NCBI GenBank assembly: GCA_940746715.1
Contig: CALNWN010000005.1
Coordinates: forward strand, 124,001-188,000
Source of the DNA: an uncultured Paraburkholderia sp.
Lineage (GTDB): Bacteria > Pseudomonadota > Gammaproteobacteria > Burkholderiales > Burkholderiaceae
Reading direction: 5' to 3'
Length of the DNA: 64,000 nucleotides
In this document: in pieces, positions 9,910 through 21,397 of the stretch
Layout of the letters: every line of letters starts with the position of its first letter
Position numbering within the stretch: position 1 is the stretch's first letter
The notes under the pieces: generated by a model
The model's input: only the letters and a program-made list of their open reading frames with translations
Told to the model about the DNA's origin: nothing
Database searches by the model: none
Program-made: the position numbers and the translations under genes

Positions 9910-10230
9910 CCGTTCGATCGAGATTGTCTGGTCTGACGTAATCAAATTAGACTACATTGTTGTCGAAAATTAGCAGCAAGCCAGCGTCGACTACGCAGAC
10001 TTACGCGGCGAGAATCCGATCTGCCACTGGCAACTTTTGAGTAACTCCCCAATCCGTAGCGATCGATCGCTACGGCGTGCCCTTTGAATTCTAACGTCGA
10101 TAGACTTGGCATGCAACAGAATCCAACCTATTCGCCGTCGCACATTCCAGCGGTGTGCGGCTTGTCGGCGTCACATGGATATTGGGGGCAGTTCCAAAAA
10201 ACATACCCCCATGGGAAGGCAGCCCGCGGA
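9910..10230. other. Gene-free stretch with a 22-bp perfect palindrome
   Basis: I see no credible gene between the minus-strand operon and the integrase relic. The stretch is more AT-rich than its surroundings. At 10054-10075 there is a perfect 22-bp palindrome made of CCGTAGCGATC and its complement, with the overlapping core GATCGATC. A shorter mirror of the same core (CCGTAG/CTACGG) recurs in the hairpin at 11039-11063. Confidence 0.5.
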
Positions 10231-11354
10231 TCACGCCAGTCTCTTCGCCAGATCCTCGGCGCGAGGATGATAGTATCGCATCAACATGCGCGGGTCCTTA
10301 TGGCCCGTTATCTTTGTCAGTTCGTGCATGGGAAAGATCGACGCCAACCGGGAAGTCGCCTCATGTCTCAGGTCATGAAAGCGAAGGTCCGTCAGGAATT
10401 TGCCGTCCGGTCTCAGGTTGGTGGTAGTGGACTCATCGACGTAAAGTTGCGGGCGCGCGCCACTGCGCGTTCGAAAGCCCTGGTAACGGCGCCACTGCGA
10501 ATCTCGAACACGCGTTCGGCGTCGTCCTTGCCACTTTCGGTCGTATCATCCTTGGCGTAACCTCGAGCATTTTTCAGCGCCTGAAGCACCTCAACGGCGC
10601 GGGAAGACAGTGGCACGTCTCGGGCGTCTCCGTTCTTTGTCGACGGTAGGTGAACGACGCGGCGATTCAGGTCAACGTTCACCCACAACAGGGACACTAT
10701 CTCCCCCGGCGCATCGCAGTTTCCACAGCCAGCCAGATGATGGACGGCAGCAGCTCCGAGCCGCTAGCCTTGGCCACCCGTTCGAGCTCACCGTCTTGCG
10801 CACCACGTTGCGACTCTGGTTCTTCTCCGCCTATCGCATTGACAGATGCGACGCTGACAGCAATGCTGTCGAGTGCGAGCGTTGTTGGGCTGCGGCTTGC
10901 GCACCAGTTCGACCGGATTGGAAAGGCTGTCCATACCCCATTCTTTGCGGGCGATGTTGAACACATGGGATAGCACCGCTAAGCGGCGCAGGACTGTCGC
11001 AGGTTTGTAATCCTTCAGCCATTTATCGCGGAGCTTCGCTACGGTCCGCGCTGCGGACCGTAGCTAGCGGCCGCTTAGCTAGGTCAACGGCTTTGCAAGC
11101 CTTAAGGACTCCTGCGCCGCCCCCTTCTTTGACAGCGAGATTTCTTCCTCGTAGCGTTGAAGCACCTCATAGAGTGTTGTCGCCTCGGCCTCACTACGGC
11201 TCACCCATACCCCGCGTGACATTTCCGATTCGATCATGCTGGCCCAAGCTTCCGCCTCGGCCTTGGTCGTGAAGGTTTTGCTTTGCGCCGGATAGCCGCG
11301 TCGGCGGACCTGCGCCTCCCATTGGTACTGTCCACGCTTGCGGATTGTTGGCAT
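10231..11354 (-). pseudogene. Phage-type tyrosine integrase, broken
   Basis: The start MPTIRKRGQYQWEAQVRRRG is the N-terminal arm-binding region of a common integrase family. The pieces then read DKWLKDYKPATVLRRLAVLS (core-binding), METAMRRG-type catalytic Arg region, LLWVNVDLNRRVVHLPSTKN, and the C-terminal boxes HDLRHEATSRL and TGHKDPRMLMRYYHP. The last contains the active-site Tyr, and the stop is at 10231-10233. The span of 374 codons fits a full-length integrase, so little is deleted. Two in-frame stops near 11060-11080, a small inverted insertion at 11039-11063 and frame changes near 10800, 10700 and 10440 inactivate it. It was probably the recombinase that brought in the island, and it points away from the adjacent tRNA-like fragment. 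Confidence 0.8.
11039..11063. repeat. 11-bp inverted repeat inside the integrase relic
   Basis: CTACGGTCCGC and GCGGACCGTAG flank a 3-nt spacer. It falls exactly where the integrase frame reads LATVRSAAR-TVAKLRD, replacing the expected continuous sequence. It looks like a templated (quasipalindrome) insertion. Confidence 0.55.
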
Positions 11355-11910
11355 TTCGATGCTCGCTCGAACCGAGTGTGGCGAAATTGTGGCAAATAAT
11401 TGAAAAAGACGCTATATGCCGCATCGTTGTTGGAAACATTTTTACATTCGCAATGCGAAGGTCAGGAGTTCGATCCTTTTCCCAACGGGATTTTTTAGCG
11501 CTGAGCCGGACAAAAACCGATGCTACCCCGACGTCCAAAACCTTTTCACCCTCCGGGGGGCGCAGCTGCCCAGCGTTGCGGCCGAGTCTAGGGAACCGCG
11601 GGTAGAAATCCGGGACACGCGCACACCTGATGCTCCTCCACGAGGTTGACTGAACCGACCTCCATAGCGATATTGCCCACACCCAAATGCGAAAAGGGTT
11701 ACAGGCTTTCACCTGTAACCCTTCGAGTTCCGCAATTGGGCAATTCGAGCTAACCACAGCGGAATCACACCCTTCTAAACATGTGGCGCGGACCTAACCT
11801 TGAGTGCTGTCTGATGATAAGCACGAAAATCTAATCAATTCCGTACATTCGAGTCCAGCTAACCTAGCGTTAGTCCAACGATTTCCGTTTCCCTGCACTA
11901 CCACATAAAA
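11355..11910. other. Gene-free region between integrase relic and gyrB; tRNA-like 3' fragment
   Basis: No gene is evident in this stretch. At 11442-11490 it holds a sequence resembling the 3' half of a tRNA: an anticodon-loop-like ATTCGCAAT, then GCGAAGGTC, then a T-arm-like GGAGTTCGATCC. This is the kind of remnant left when an island integrates at a tRNA gene. No 5' half or CCA end is visible, so it is not a functional tRNA. A strong hairpin follows at 11694-11723. Confidence 0.4.
11694..11723. terminator. Strong hairpin, terminator-like
   Basis: AAGGGTTACAG and CTGTAACCCTT form a perfect 11-bp stem with an 8-nt loop. Four A residues precede it but no clear T-run follows on the plus strand. 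Similar hairpins often follow tRNA genes in this group, in line with the tRNA-like fragment upstream. It may instead end minus-strand transcription from gyrB. Confidence 0.5.
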
Positions 11911-14430
<2,520 letters not shown>

Positions 14431-14440
14431 TCAAAACGCC

Positions 14441-14473
14441 ATAAAAACGCCAAAGGGGCGCTGCGCCCCTTGG
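14441..14473 (-). terminator. Hairpin with T-run between dnaN and gyrB
   Basis: Read on the minus strand, CCAAGGGGCGC pairs with GCGCCCCTTTGG and is followed by CGTTTTTA. It lies directly after the dnaN stop (14496) and about 60 nt before gyrB. It may terminate or attenuate dnaN transcription before gyrB. Confidence 0.6.
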
Positions 14474-14495
14474 TGTGTTCCTGGTATTGGACGCG

Positions 14496-15602
14496 TCAGA
14501 TGCGCATCGGCATCACCACGTATTTGAATTCGTCGTTCTCGGGAATCGTGATCAGCGCGCTGGAGCTGGCGTCGCCGAGGCTCACTTGCAGCATGTCGAC
14601 CTTCAGGTTCGCGAGCGCGTCGAGCAGATACGTGACGTTGAACCCGATATCGACGCTGTCGCCGTCGTATGCGATTTCCAGTTCTTCCTGCGCCTCTTCC
14701 TGATCGGCGTTGGTCGACATGATCTTCAACTGGCCCGGCTCGATGATGCAGCGCACGCCCTTGAATTTGTCCGACGTCAGAATCGCCGCGCGCTGCAGCG
14801 AACGCTGCAGTTCTTCCCGGCCGATCACGAACTGATTCTTGTGCGACTTCGGAATCACGCGCTGGAAGTCGGGGAACTTGCCTTCCACCAGCTTCGACAC
14901 GAGTTCCACCTGGCCGAACGTGAACTTGACTTGCGTTTGCGCGATGTCGATCTTCAGCGTGTCGTCGATATCTTCCAGCAGACGCTGCAGCTCAAGAATC
15001 GTCTTACGCGGAATGATCACTTCCTGGCGCGCGAACGAACCCTCGATCTTCATGGACGAGAACGCCAAGCGGTGGCCGTCTGTCGCCACTGCCATCAGCT
15101 GGTCGCCGTCCACCACCAGCAGCATGCCGTTCAGGTAGTAGCGAATGTCCTGCTGGGCCATCGAAAAATGGACCATGCCGAGCAGCTGGCGGAACGTCTT
15201 TTGGGGAACCACGAGGCTCGCGCCGTAGTCTTTAGCTTGCGCGACGGTCGGGAATTCGTCAGCGGCGAGTGTTTGCAGCGCGAAGCGGCTCTTGCCGGAT
15301 TGCACCGCCAGACGCTTGTCGTTCAGCGTGAGCGTGACCTCCTGCCCGTCGGGCATGGCGCGCAGAATGTCGAGGAGCTTTCGCGCTGCCACCGTGGTCG
15401 CCACGGATTCGCCGCCCACGCCGAAGTCGGCGCGCGTGGTGATCTGCAACTCCAGGTCGGTTGACAGGAACGACACGTCCGGGCCGTTCTTGGTAATCAG
15501 CAAATTGGCGAGGATCGGCAACGTATGGCGGCGTTCGACAATGCCGCTCACGGTTTGCAGCGGCCTGAGGAGGTTATCGCGTTCGGTCTTGACCAGTTGC
15601 AT
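14496..15602 (-). CDS. dnaN: DNA polymerase III beta sliding clamp
   Basis: The product of 368 aa begins MQLVKTERDNLLRPLQTVSG and ends PENDEFKYVVMPMRI, typical of the beta clamp that tethers the replicative polymerase. Its length equals the family norm (366 in E. coli). I took the ATG at 15602 because GAAGGA lies 6-7 nt upstream and the longer in-frame start adds a basic stretch unlike the family. It lies between dnaA and gyrB, all transcribed leftward, which would be co-directional with a fork leaving an origin near 62.8 kb. Confidence 0.96.
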   Translation of the reverse strand: MQLVKTERDNLLRPLQTVSGIVERRHTLPILANLLITKNGPDVSFLSTDLELQITTRADFGVGGESVATTVAARKLLDILRAMPDGQEVTLTLNDKRLAVQSGKSRFALQTLAADEFPTVAQAKDYGASLVVPQKTFRQLLGMVHFSMAQQDIRYYLNGMLLVVDGDQLMAVATDGHRLAFSSMKIEGSFARQEVIIPRKTILELQRLLEDIDDTLKIDIAQTQVKFTFGQVELVSKLVEGKFPDFQRVIPKSHKNQFVIGREELQRSLQRAAILTSDKFKGVRCIIEPGQLKIMSTNADQEEAQEELEIAYDGDSVDIGFNVTYLLDALANLKVDMLQVSLGDASSSALITIPENDEFKYVVMPMRI

Positions 15603-15829
15603 AGAGTTCCTTCGTTGATATAACGGCCTGCGCGCCTTCGAGCCGTTCAAGGCATTTCCGGCACCCAGCCGTGGCTCCCCGCCGGCGCCGCGCAGCGCCC
15701 GTCACGGCGTGAAATCCGCCCGCGGCCGCGCCGGGCGGTTAAATCTGTATTGTGCCTGAAAAAGGAACCGCCTCACTAAATTGGGGGCGACTTTGGAAAT
15801 AAACAGGTCGATTTCTCCGCCCGCGCCGC

Positions 15830-17401
15830 TTAACCCTTCAGCGTCTGCTCCAGCACGTGCAATTCGTGATTCAGCTGCGCGTCCTTGCCGCGTTCGTCGG
15901 CGATTTTGCGCACCGCGTGCAGCACCGTGGTGTGATCCCGCCCGCCGAACAGCTCGCCGATTTCCGGCAGACTTTTCTGCGTCAGCTCCTTAGCGAGATA
16001 CATCGCGATCTGCCGCGGCCGCGCAATATTCGCCGGACGCTTCTTCGAATACATGTCCGCGACCTTGATGCTGTAGAAATCAGCCACGGTCTTCTGGATG
16101 TTTTCCACCGAAATCTGCCGGTTCTGCACCGTCAGCAGATCTTTCAGCGCCTCTTTCGTCAGCTCGATGGTGATCTCGCGGCCATGGAACTTCGAGTACG
16201 CGAGAATTTTCCGCAGCGCACCTTCCAGTTCACGCACGTTCGAACGCAAATGTTTCGCGACGAAGAACGCCACATCCTCGTTCAGACTCACGAATTCCGA
16301 CTGGGCCTTGCGCATCAGGATCGCCACGCGCATTTCCAGCTCGGGCGGCTCGATCGCCACCGTCAGGCCGGAGTCGAAGCGCGAGATCAGGCGGTCGTCG
16401 ATACCGGAAATTTCCTTCGGATACGTGTCGCTGGTGATGATCACCTGCGCCTTGTTGGCGACGAGCGCCTCGAACGCGTAGAAGAACTCTTCCTGCGTGC
16501 GCGACTTGCCCGAAAAGAACTGAATATCGTCGATCAGCAGCAGATCGAGCGAATGGTAGTAGCGCTTGAAGTCGTCGAACGCCTTGCGCTGGTACGCCTT
16601 CACGACGTCGGACACATATTGTTCCGCGTGGATGTAGCGAATCCGCGCGCCGGCTTTGTCCATCAGCAGCTGGTTGCCGATTGCGTGGATCAGGTGAGTC
16701 TTGCCGAGCCCCACGCCGCCATACAGGAACAGCGGGTTGTACGAGATGCCCGGATTGTCCGCGACCTGGATCGCCGCGGCGCGCGCGAGCTGGTTGGCCT
16801 TACCGGTCACGAAGTTGTCGAAGGTCAGCACCGGGTTCAGCTTGGAGCGCTCGTACATCGAGTCGGTCTCGGCGCTGCCGTTCGCGCCCGCGCTTTGACC
16901 CGGACGCCACGTGCGGCGCGCCGCCGCGGCTTCGTTCGCGTCGAGGCTCGGCAGGTCGAGGTCGGCGGCGTCTTCCGCTGCGCCGCGCGCGTTGGCGTTT
17001 TGCGCTGCCAGCGCGGCGTTCGCTGCATTGACCGCGTTCGCATCCACGGCCGCGCTGCCGCCCGAGTGGCTACCCGAATGGTCACGGACGGGCGCCGAAG
17101 ACGCACCCCCGCGCGCCGGAGCCGGCGCGGCTGCTGCGGGCGCGTGCATGCCCGCTTTGGGGTCCAGTACGAATTGCACGTCGATCGGGGCATGCCAGAA
17201 ATCGCGGGCCATATCCGCGATGCGGCCGGAGAACTGGCTCTTGACCCAGTCGAGCTTGAAGCGGTTCGGCGCGGCAATGCTGAGCGTGTTCGCAGCGGCG
17301 TCGAAGGCGACCGGGGCCAACGGTTTGATCCACGTCACGTACTGCTGGGGCGTGAGCTCACGCTCCAGCAATGCGGAACAGTGTTGCCAGAATTCGCTCA
17401 T
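15830..17401 (-). CDS. dnaA: Chromosomal replication initiator protein DnaA
   Basis: The product of 523 aa starts [20 protein letters not shown] (domain I). Domain II (about residues 90-185) is long and Ala/Gly-rich. The AAA+ domain has Walker [11 protein letters not shown], Walker B LLIDDIQF and the initiator-specific region. Domain IV has the DNA-binding signature [10 protein letters not shown]. It opens oriC and loads DnaB. The ATG at 17401 is the family start. One consensus DnaA box (17598) lies upstream, which allows autoregulation. The opposite side of the intergenic space is rpmH, the standard divergent order. Confidence 0.97.
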   Translation of the reverse strand: MSEFWQHCSALLERELTPQQYVTWIKPLAPVAFDAAANTLSIAAPNRFKLDWVKSQFSGRIADMARDFWHAPIDVQFVLDPKAGMHAPAAAAPAPARGGASSAPVRDHSGSHSGGSAAVDANAVNAANAALAAQNANARGAAEDAADLDLPSLDANEAAAARRTWRPGQSAGANGSAETDSMYERSKLNPVLTFDNFVTGKANQLARAAAIQVADNPGISYNPLFLYGGVGLGKTHLIHAIGNQLLMDKAGARIRYIHAEQYVSDVVKAYQRKAFDDFKRYYHSLDLLLIDDIQFFSGKSRTQEEFFYAFEALVANKAQVIITSDTYPKEISGIDDRLISRFDSGLTVAIEPPELEMRVAILMRKAQSEFVSLNEDVAFFVAKHLRSNVRELEGALRKILAYSKFHGREITIELTKEALKDLLTVQNRQISVENIQKTVADFYSIKVADMYSKKRPANIARPRQIAMYLAKELTQKSLPEIGELFGGRDHTTVLHAVRKIADERGKDAQLNHELHVLEQTLKG

Positions 17402-17597
17402 CAAGATGCTGTCGTTATGGTGTGCACGAGGCTCGCCGCTGCCCCGTCGCGCGCGCAACAAGGCCCGGAGCAGCTAGGCGTAGCAGCCCCAGGCGCTTGT
17501 GCCACAAGGGTTTGCGGGGCAAGCGAGCCGGAGCGGCGTGCATCATTTTTGGGAAGTGAGGCGAGATTCTAACGCCAAATCGGAGCCGGAAGTGAGT

Positions 17598-17606
17598 TTA
17601 TCCACA
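17598..17606 (+). promoter_or_regulatory. DnaA box TTATCCACA
   Basis: A perfect consensus DnaA box about 190 nt upstream of the dnaA start. By analogy with other bacteria it may mediate DnaA autorepression. Confidence 0.7.
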
Positions 17607-17661
17607 GGGCCGGATCATCCCGGCCGACGCGCGCCGCGCGCGGGCGGCCCCGGCTAAGCTA

Positions 17662-17690
17662 TTGACGGTCAACGAAAAACCGGTTTAAAT
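17662..17690 (+). promoter_or_regulatory. Probable sigma70 promoter of rpmH-rnpA
   Basis: TTGACG at 17662-17667 and TTAAAT at 17685-17690 are separated by exactly 17 bp and lie about 90 nt upstream of rpmH. They drive the ribosomal protein L34 / RNase P operon. Confidence 0.65.
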
Positions 17691-17781
17691 AGCGAGTTAC
17701 GCGAAAACCAATTCAGTAAACCTCCGGCCATTGCGCTTTCAGCGATGATCGCGCGGTTTTTTTCGATCAAGTGAGAGAAAC

Positions 17782-17916
17782 ATGAAACGTACTTACCAAC
17801 CTTCCGTTACCCGTCGCAAGCGCACCCACGGCTTTCGCGTTCGCATGAAGACCGCTGGCGGCCGCAAGGTCATCACCGCACGTCGCGCGAAGGGCCGCAA
17901 GCGCCTCGCCATCTAA
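17782..17916 (+). CDS. rpmH: 50S ribosomal protein L34
   Basis: The 44-aa product starts [20 protein letters not shown] and ends GRKRLAI, almost invariant in bacteria. It is a small basic protein of the large ribosomal subunit. GTGAGAGAAAC upstream provides the ribosome site. It is first in the operon with rnpA, yidD and yidC. Confidence 0.97.
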   Translation: MKRTYQPSVTRRKRTHGFRVRMKTAGGRKVITARRAKGRKRLAI

Positions 17917-17930
17917 GGCAGGCGAGCGGA

Positions 17931-18482
17931 TTGCGCGCTCTGTCTGCGCGAGACGTCGTTGCTCCGGGCTTGACTGTGGCAAACAACATGCGCGGCACGC
18001 CTGACAATCGCGGCCAGGCGGAAGCGGAACCGGCAAAGGCGCCGCAACAGGGCTCCGTACCGTTGCGAACGCAAGCCGCCTTCCCCAAAGCCGCAAGGCT
18101 ACTGAAAACGGATGAATTTTCATCCGTTTTTCGTTTGCGCCCTTGGCGCCGCACCGCGCACTTCGTCGTGTACGGCCGGCCCACTGGCAATGACGCGCGC
18201 CTCGGTCTCGTGATCGGCAAGAAGTATGCGCCGCGCGCGGCCACGCGTAATCTGGTGCGTCGAATCGCGCGGGAAGCTTTCCGGTTGCGTCGCGCGGAAT
18301 TCGGCGGTTGGGACCTGCTGCTGCGTCTGCACACGCGCTTCGACAGGAAGGTTTTGCCGAGCGCCTCGTCGCCGCCGCTGAAGGCGCTGTGCCGCAGTGA
18401 AATCGAGGCGCTGCTCGACAAGGCAGAGCGGGAAATTGCCCGTCGCGAGGCGCCGCCCGCACAAGCGCCGAAGACGGAATGA
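17931..18482 (+). CDS. rnpA: Ribonuclease P protein component
   Basis: The frame contains [15 protein letters not shown], then the RNR-type motif [13 protein letters not shown], the RNA-binding signature of RnpA. RnpA assists the catalytic RNA in removing 5' leaders from pre-tRNAs. The longest reading, from a TTG at 17931, gives 183 aa; an ATG at 17988 gives 164 aa. Neither has a strong ribosome site, so the start is uncertain. The N-terminal 60 residues before the core are poorly conserved. It lies 14 nt after rpmH. Confidence 0.9.
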   Translation: MRALSARDVVAPGLTVANNMRGTPDNRGQAEAEPAKAPQQGSVPLRTQAAFPKAARLLKTDEFSSVFRLRPWRRTAHFVVYGRPTGNDARLGLVIGKKYAPRAATRNLVRRIAREAFRLRRAEFGGWDLLLRLHTRFDRKVLPSASSPPLKALCRSEIEALLDKAEREIARREAPPAQAPKTE

Positions 18483-18594
18483 CGCTCAGGTGACCGCCCG
18501 CTGTTTCGCCCGGGCCGCCGTCGCTGCGGCAGCCTTTGTCGGCGGGCGTTGTCCGGTACTCCACGTTGCGCGGCGCCGTCCGGCCGCATGAGCC

Positions 18595-18825
18595 ATGCAA
18601 ACGGTACTCATCGCTTTATTGCGCTTTTACAAGCTTGCCGTGAGCCCCATGCTCGGCAACCGGTGCCGTTTTTACCCTTCCTGCTCTGATTACGCGCGCG
18701 AAGCAATCCAGTATCATGGCGCCGCGCGCGGTACTTATCTCGCCGCCAAGCGCCTTTGCCGCTGCCACCCGTTTTCCGCGGGCGGCATCGATCTCGTCCC
18801 GCCTCCCACTTCTGAAAAGCGCTGA
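18595..18825 (+). CDS. yidD: Membrane protein insertion efficiency factor YidD
   Basis: The 76-aa product has the family pattern [20 protein letters not shown], then [13 protein letters not shown] and a Cys-rich [17 protein letters not shown]. YidD is a small amphipathic inner-membrane-associated protein that helps YidC insert proteins. It lies between rnpA and yidC as usual. Confidence 0.95.
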   Translation: MQTVLIALLRFYKLAVSPMLGNRCRFYPSCSDYAREAIQYHGAARGTYLAAKRLCRCHPFSAGGIDLVPPPTSEKR

Positions 18826-18855
18826 CGCGCCGTTCCATCGACACTGAGACAACGC

Positions 18856-20493
18856 ATGGATATCAAACGCACCGTCCTATGGGTCATCTTCTTCATGTCA
18901 GCGGTCATGCTGTTCGACAACTGGCAACGCGACCACGGACGCCCGTCGATGTTCTTCCCGAGCGCCACGCCGACCAAAACGGCCGGCAGCGCCGCACCGG
19001 GAACCACGACGCCGGGAACCCAGCCCGCCGATCTGCCGGCCACCAACGCTGCGGCGCCGGCCAACACGCCGGCGGCCGCGCAATCGCAGCTCGTCAAGTT
19101 CAGCACCAACGTCTATAGCGGCGAAATCGACACGCGCGGCGGCACGCTGTCCAAGCTGTCGCTCGTCAAGCAAAGTGACGGCAAGCAGCCCGATCTCGTC
19201 ATCACGCTGTTCGACCGCACGGGCAATCACACGTATCTGGCGCGCACGGGTCTGCTCGGCGGCGATTTCCCGAACCATAACGACGTCTACACGCTGATGC
19301 CGAATCAGCAGACCGAGCTGAAGGGCGACCAGAAATCGTTCAGCCTGAGCTTCGAGTCGCCGGTCAAGGGTGGCGTGAAGGTCATCAAGACCTACACGTT
19401 CACGCGCGGCAGCTACGTGATCGGCGTCGACACGAAGATCCAGAACGTCGGCACAACGCCGGTGAGCCCGTCGGTCTATATGGAGCTGGTGCGCGACGAT
19501 CAGCCGGTGGAAACGCCGCGCTTTTCGCACACGTTCATCGGACCGGCTGTCTACACCGACCAGCACCACTTCCAGAAGATGACGTTCGGCGACATCGACA
19601 AGAACAAGGAAGACTACGCGAAGCAGGCCGACAACGGCTGGATCGCCATGGTGCAGCACTACTTCGCGTCGGCGTGGATTCCGCAGCAGGGCGTGAAGCG
19701 CGACATCTATGTCGAGAAGATCGATCCGGCGCTCTATCGCGTCGGCGTGAAGGAGCCGGTTGCGGCCATCGCGCCGGGCCAGACGGTCGACGTGTCCGCG
19801 CGCCTCTTCGCCGGTCCGGAAGAAGAGCGCATGCTCGAAGGCATCGCGCCGGGTCTCGAACTGGTGAAGGACTACGGCTGGGTCACGATCATCGCGAAGC
19901 CGCTCTTCTGGCTGCTCGAGAAGATTCACAGCTATGTCGGCAACTGGGGCTGGGCGATCGTGCTGCTCACGCTGCTCATCAAGGCGGTGTTTTTCCCGCT
20001 GTCGGCGGCAAGCTACAAGTCCATGGCGCGCATGCAGGCGCTGCGCGAACGCTTCAAGGGCGATCCGCAGAAAATGAACGCCGCGCTGATGGAGCTGTAC
20101 AAGACTGAGAAGGTGAATCCGTTCGGCGGCTGTCTGCCCGTCGTCGTGCAGATTCCGGTGTTCATTTCGCTGTACTGGGTGCTGCTGTCTTCCGTGGAAA
20201 TGCGCGGCGCGCCGTGGATTCTGTGGATTCACGATCTGTCGCAACAGGATCCGTACTTCATCCTGCCAGTGCTGATGGCCGTCTCCATGTTCCTGCAGAC
20301 GAAGCTGAACCCGACGCCGCCGGACCCGGTTCAGGCCAAGATGATGATGTTCATGCCGATCGCGTTCTCGGTCATGTTCTTCTTCTTCCCGGCCGGTCTC
20401 GTGCTGTATTACGTGGTGAACAACGTGCTGTCCATCGCGCAGCAGTACTACATCACGCGCATGATGGGTCAGTCGAAGGCGAAGCCGGCCTGA
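18856..20493 (+). CDS. yidC: Membrane protein insertase YidC
   Basis: The product of 545 aa starts [20 protein letters not shown] (first membrane segment). A Pro/Ala/Thr-rich linker, a large periplasmic beta domain (about residues 75-350) and the conserved insertase core follow, with [40 protein letters not shown] and further C-terminal membrane segments. It inserts and folds inner-membrane proteins alone or with SecYEG. Length and topology match the Gram-negative family. A terminator follows. Confidence 0.97.
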   Translation: MDIKRTVLWVIFFMSAVMLFDNWQRDHGRPSMFFPSATPTKTAGSAAPGTTTPGTQPADLPATNAAAPANTPAAAQSQLVKFSTNVYSGEIDTRGGTLSKLSLVKQSDGKQPDLVITLFDRTGNHTYLARTGLLGGDFPNHNDVYTLMPNQQTELKGDQKSFSLSFESPVKGGVKVIKTYTFTRGSYVIGVDTKIQNVGTTPVSPSVYMELVRDDQPVETPRFSHTFIGPAVYTDQHHFQKMTFGDIDKNKEDYAKQADNGWIAMVQHYFASAWIPQQGVKRDIYVEKIDPALYRVGVKEPVAAIAPGQTVDVSARLFAGPEEERMLEGIAPGLELVKDYGWVTIIAKPLFWLLEKIHSYVGNWGWAIVLLTLLIKAVFFPLSAASYKSMARMQALRERFKGDPQKMNAALMELYKTEKVNPFGGCLPVVVQIPVFISLYWVLLSSVEMRGAPWILWIHDLSQQDPYFILPVLMAVSMFLQTKLNPTPPDPVQAKMMMFMPIAFSVMFFFFPAGLVLYYVVNNVLSIAQQYYITRMMGQSKAKPA

Positions 20494-20546
20494 GGTTGGC
20501 CTGAGTTGAGCTGAAAGCACGCGCGGCGAATTCCGCCGCAAAGAGA

Positions 20547-20581
20547 AAGCCGCCCGGTTTATCGAACCCGGCGGCTTTTTT
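20547..20581 (+). terminator. Rho-independent terminator after yidC
   Basis: AAGCCGCCCGGTT pairs with AACCCGGCGGCTT (one mismatch in 13 bp), followed by six or more T residues. It lies about 50 nt after the yidC stop. Confidence 0.85.
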
Positions 20582-20613
20582 CATGGCCAAGGCCAGTGGA
20601 AACGACACATCCG

Positions 20614-21021
20614 TTATTCTTCTTCGGTATCCTCACCGTAGAAGCGCACGATCATTTCTTCGACGAGAAACCGGTCCTTCGGCGTCAGCGACTCGATCTT
20701 CGAGGCCAGCTCGATCGTCTCCTGCGACGGCGGGTACTTCTCGCCGCGCGCCAGCGGTCTCGTGCTCGCGCCGGGCGAAGGTCCTTAGTGGAGCCAATGC
20801 TCCTTCACGTTCAACCAATCGGCCAGCGTGCGCAGCTTGTCGGGCTTCGGGATCGTCGTGCCCGTGAGCCACTTGTGCGCGGTTTGCGGCGTGACCGAAC
20901 GGTCGCCGCGATAGCGAAGGTTGAACTGCTCCGCGAGCTTGGTCCCGCCGCGAATTTTCAGCGGCTCCAGGCTGTCCTTCAGCCTCTTGGCGAAGGCGGC
21001 TTTTTCTTTGGGGGTCGGCAT
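20614..21021 (-). pseudogene. Helix-turn-helix transcriptional regulator with an internal nonsense codon
   Basis: From an ATG at 21021 the frame reads MPTPKEKAAFAKRLKDSLEP and a HTH-like segment SVTPQTAHKWLTGTTIPKPD, then stops at TAA (20785-20787) after VKEHWLH. The same frame continues cleanly with GPSPGASTRPLARGEKYPPS, then KDRFLVEEMIVRFYGEDTEE to a natural TAA at 20614-20616. A Tyr codon (TAT or TAC) changed to TAA would explain this. The intact protein would be about 135 aa and resembles small phage-repressor-type regulators. The truncated product keeps the DNA-binding half. The target is unknown. Confidence 0.65.
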
Positions 21022-21397
21022 GGGCCAGATTGTGCAATTCAGCGTCCTCCCAGTTGACAACCGAACAGGCTCATGTTTAGCGTATTTGAGATAAATTTAG
21101 CTTGACGTGCCGAAGGGGCATACGGTTCCGCCGGATGTCAATTTTTGCGAAATTTCCATATGGGGCTTGAGCCGGAGCGATTCGCGGCGCGCCTCAGGTT
21201 TTGGACTAGTCCTAATGGCGTAGTAACAATCCTAGCTTGCTTAGGATCAATCTTAAGCGCGGCATAGGCAGCAAGAAAGCCGACGCGCGAGCGGACCGCC
21301 GACAGGCTCACACCGGCGCGCGCGTTACAATGCCCGGCGCCGCGCGGTTCCGCGCGGCGCTCTGCCCCATTCTTCCGATCTCGCCGCCTCTTCTGTC
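21022..21397. other. Intergenic region between the regulator relic and mnmE
   Basis: No gene is seen. An AT-richer patch lies near 21050-21115, next to the regulator start. The 100 nt before mnmE are very GC-rich, with repeated gcgcgg tracts. Confidence 0.4.

Larger units (their letters stand above)
17402..17781. other. dnaA-rpmH divergent intergenic region
   Basis: This 380-nt spacer carries one DnaA box and the rpmH promoter annotated separately. I see only one perfect DnaA box and no AT-rich repeated unwinding region, so it looks like a divergent promoter region and not the replication origin. Confidence 0.6.

Noticed and set aside
11442..11490. A functional tRNA gene
   Set aside because: Only the 3' half resembles a tRNA. 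The 5' half, a proper acceptor stem and the CCA end are absent.
17402..17781. dnaA-rpmH spacer as the replication origin
   Set aside because: Only one perfect DnaA box and no repeated AT-rich unwinding region are visible. The 62.5-kb region is the better candidate.
18898..20541. Long minus-strand frame opposite yidC
   Set aside because: Its Arg/His-rich composition mirrors the YidC codons. It has no start site or family signature.
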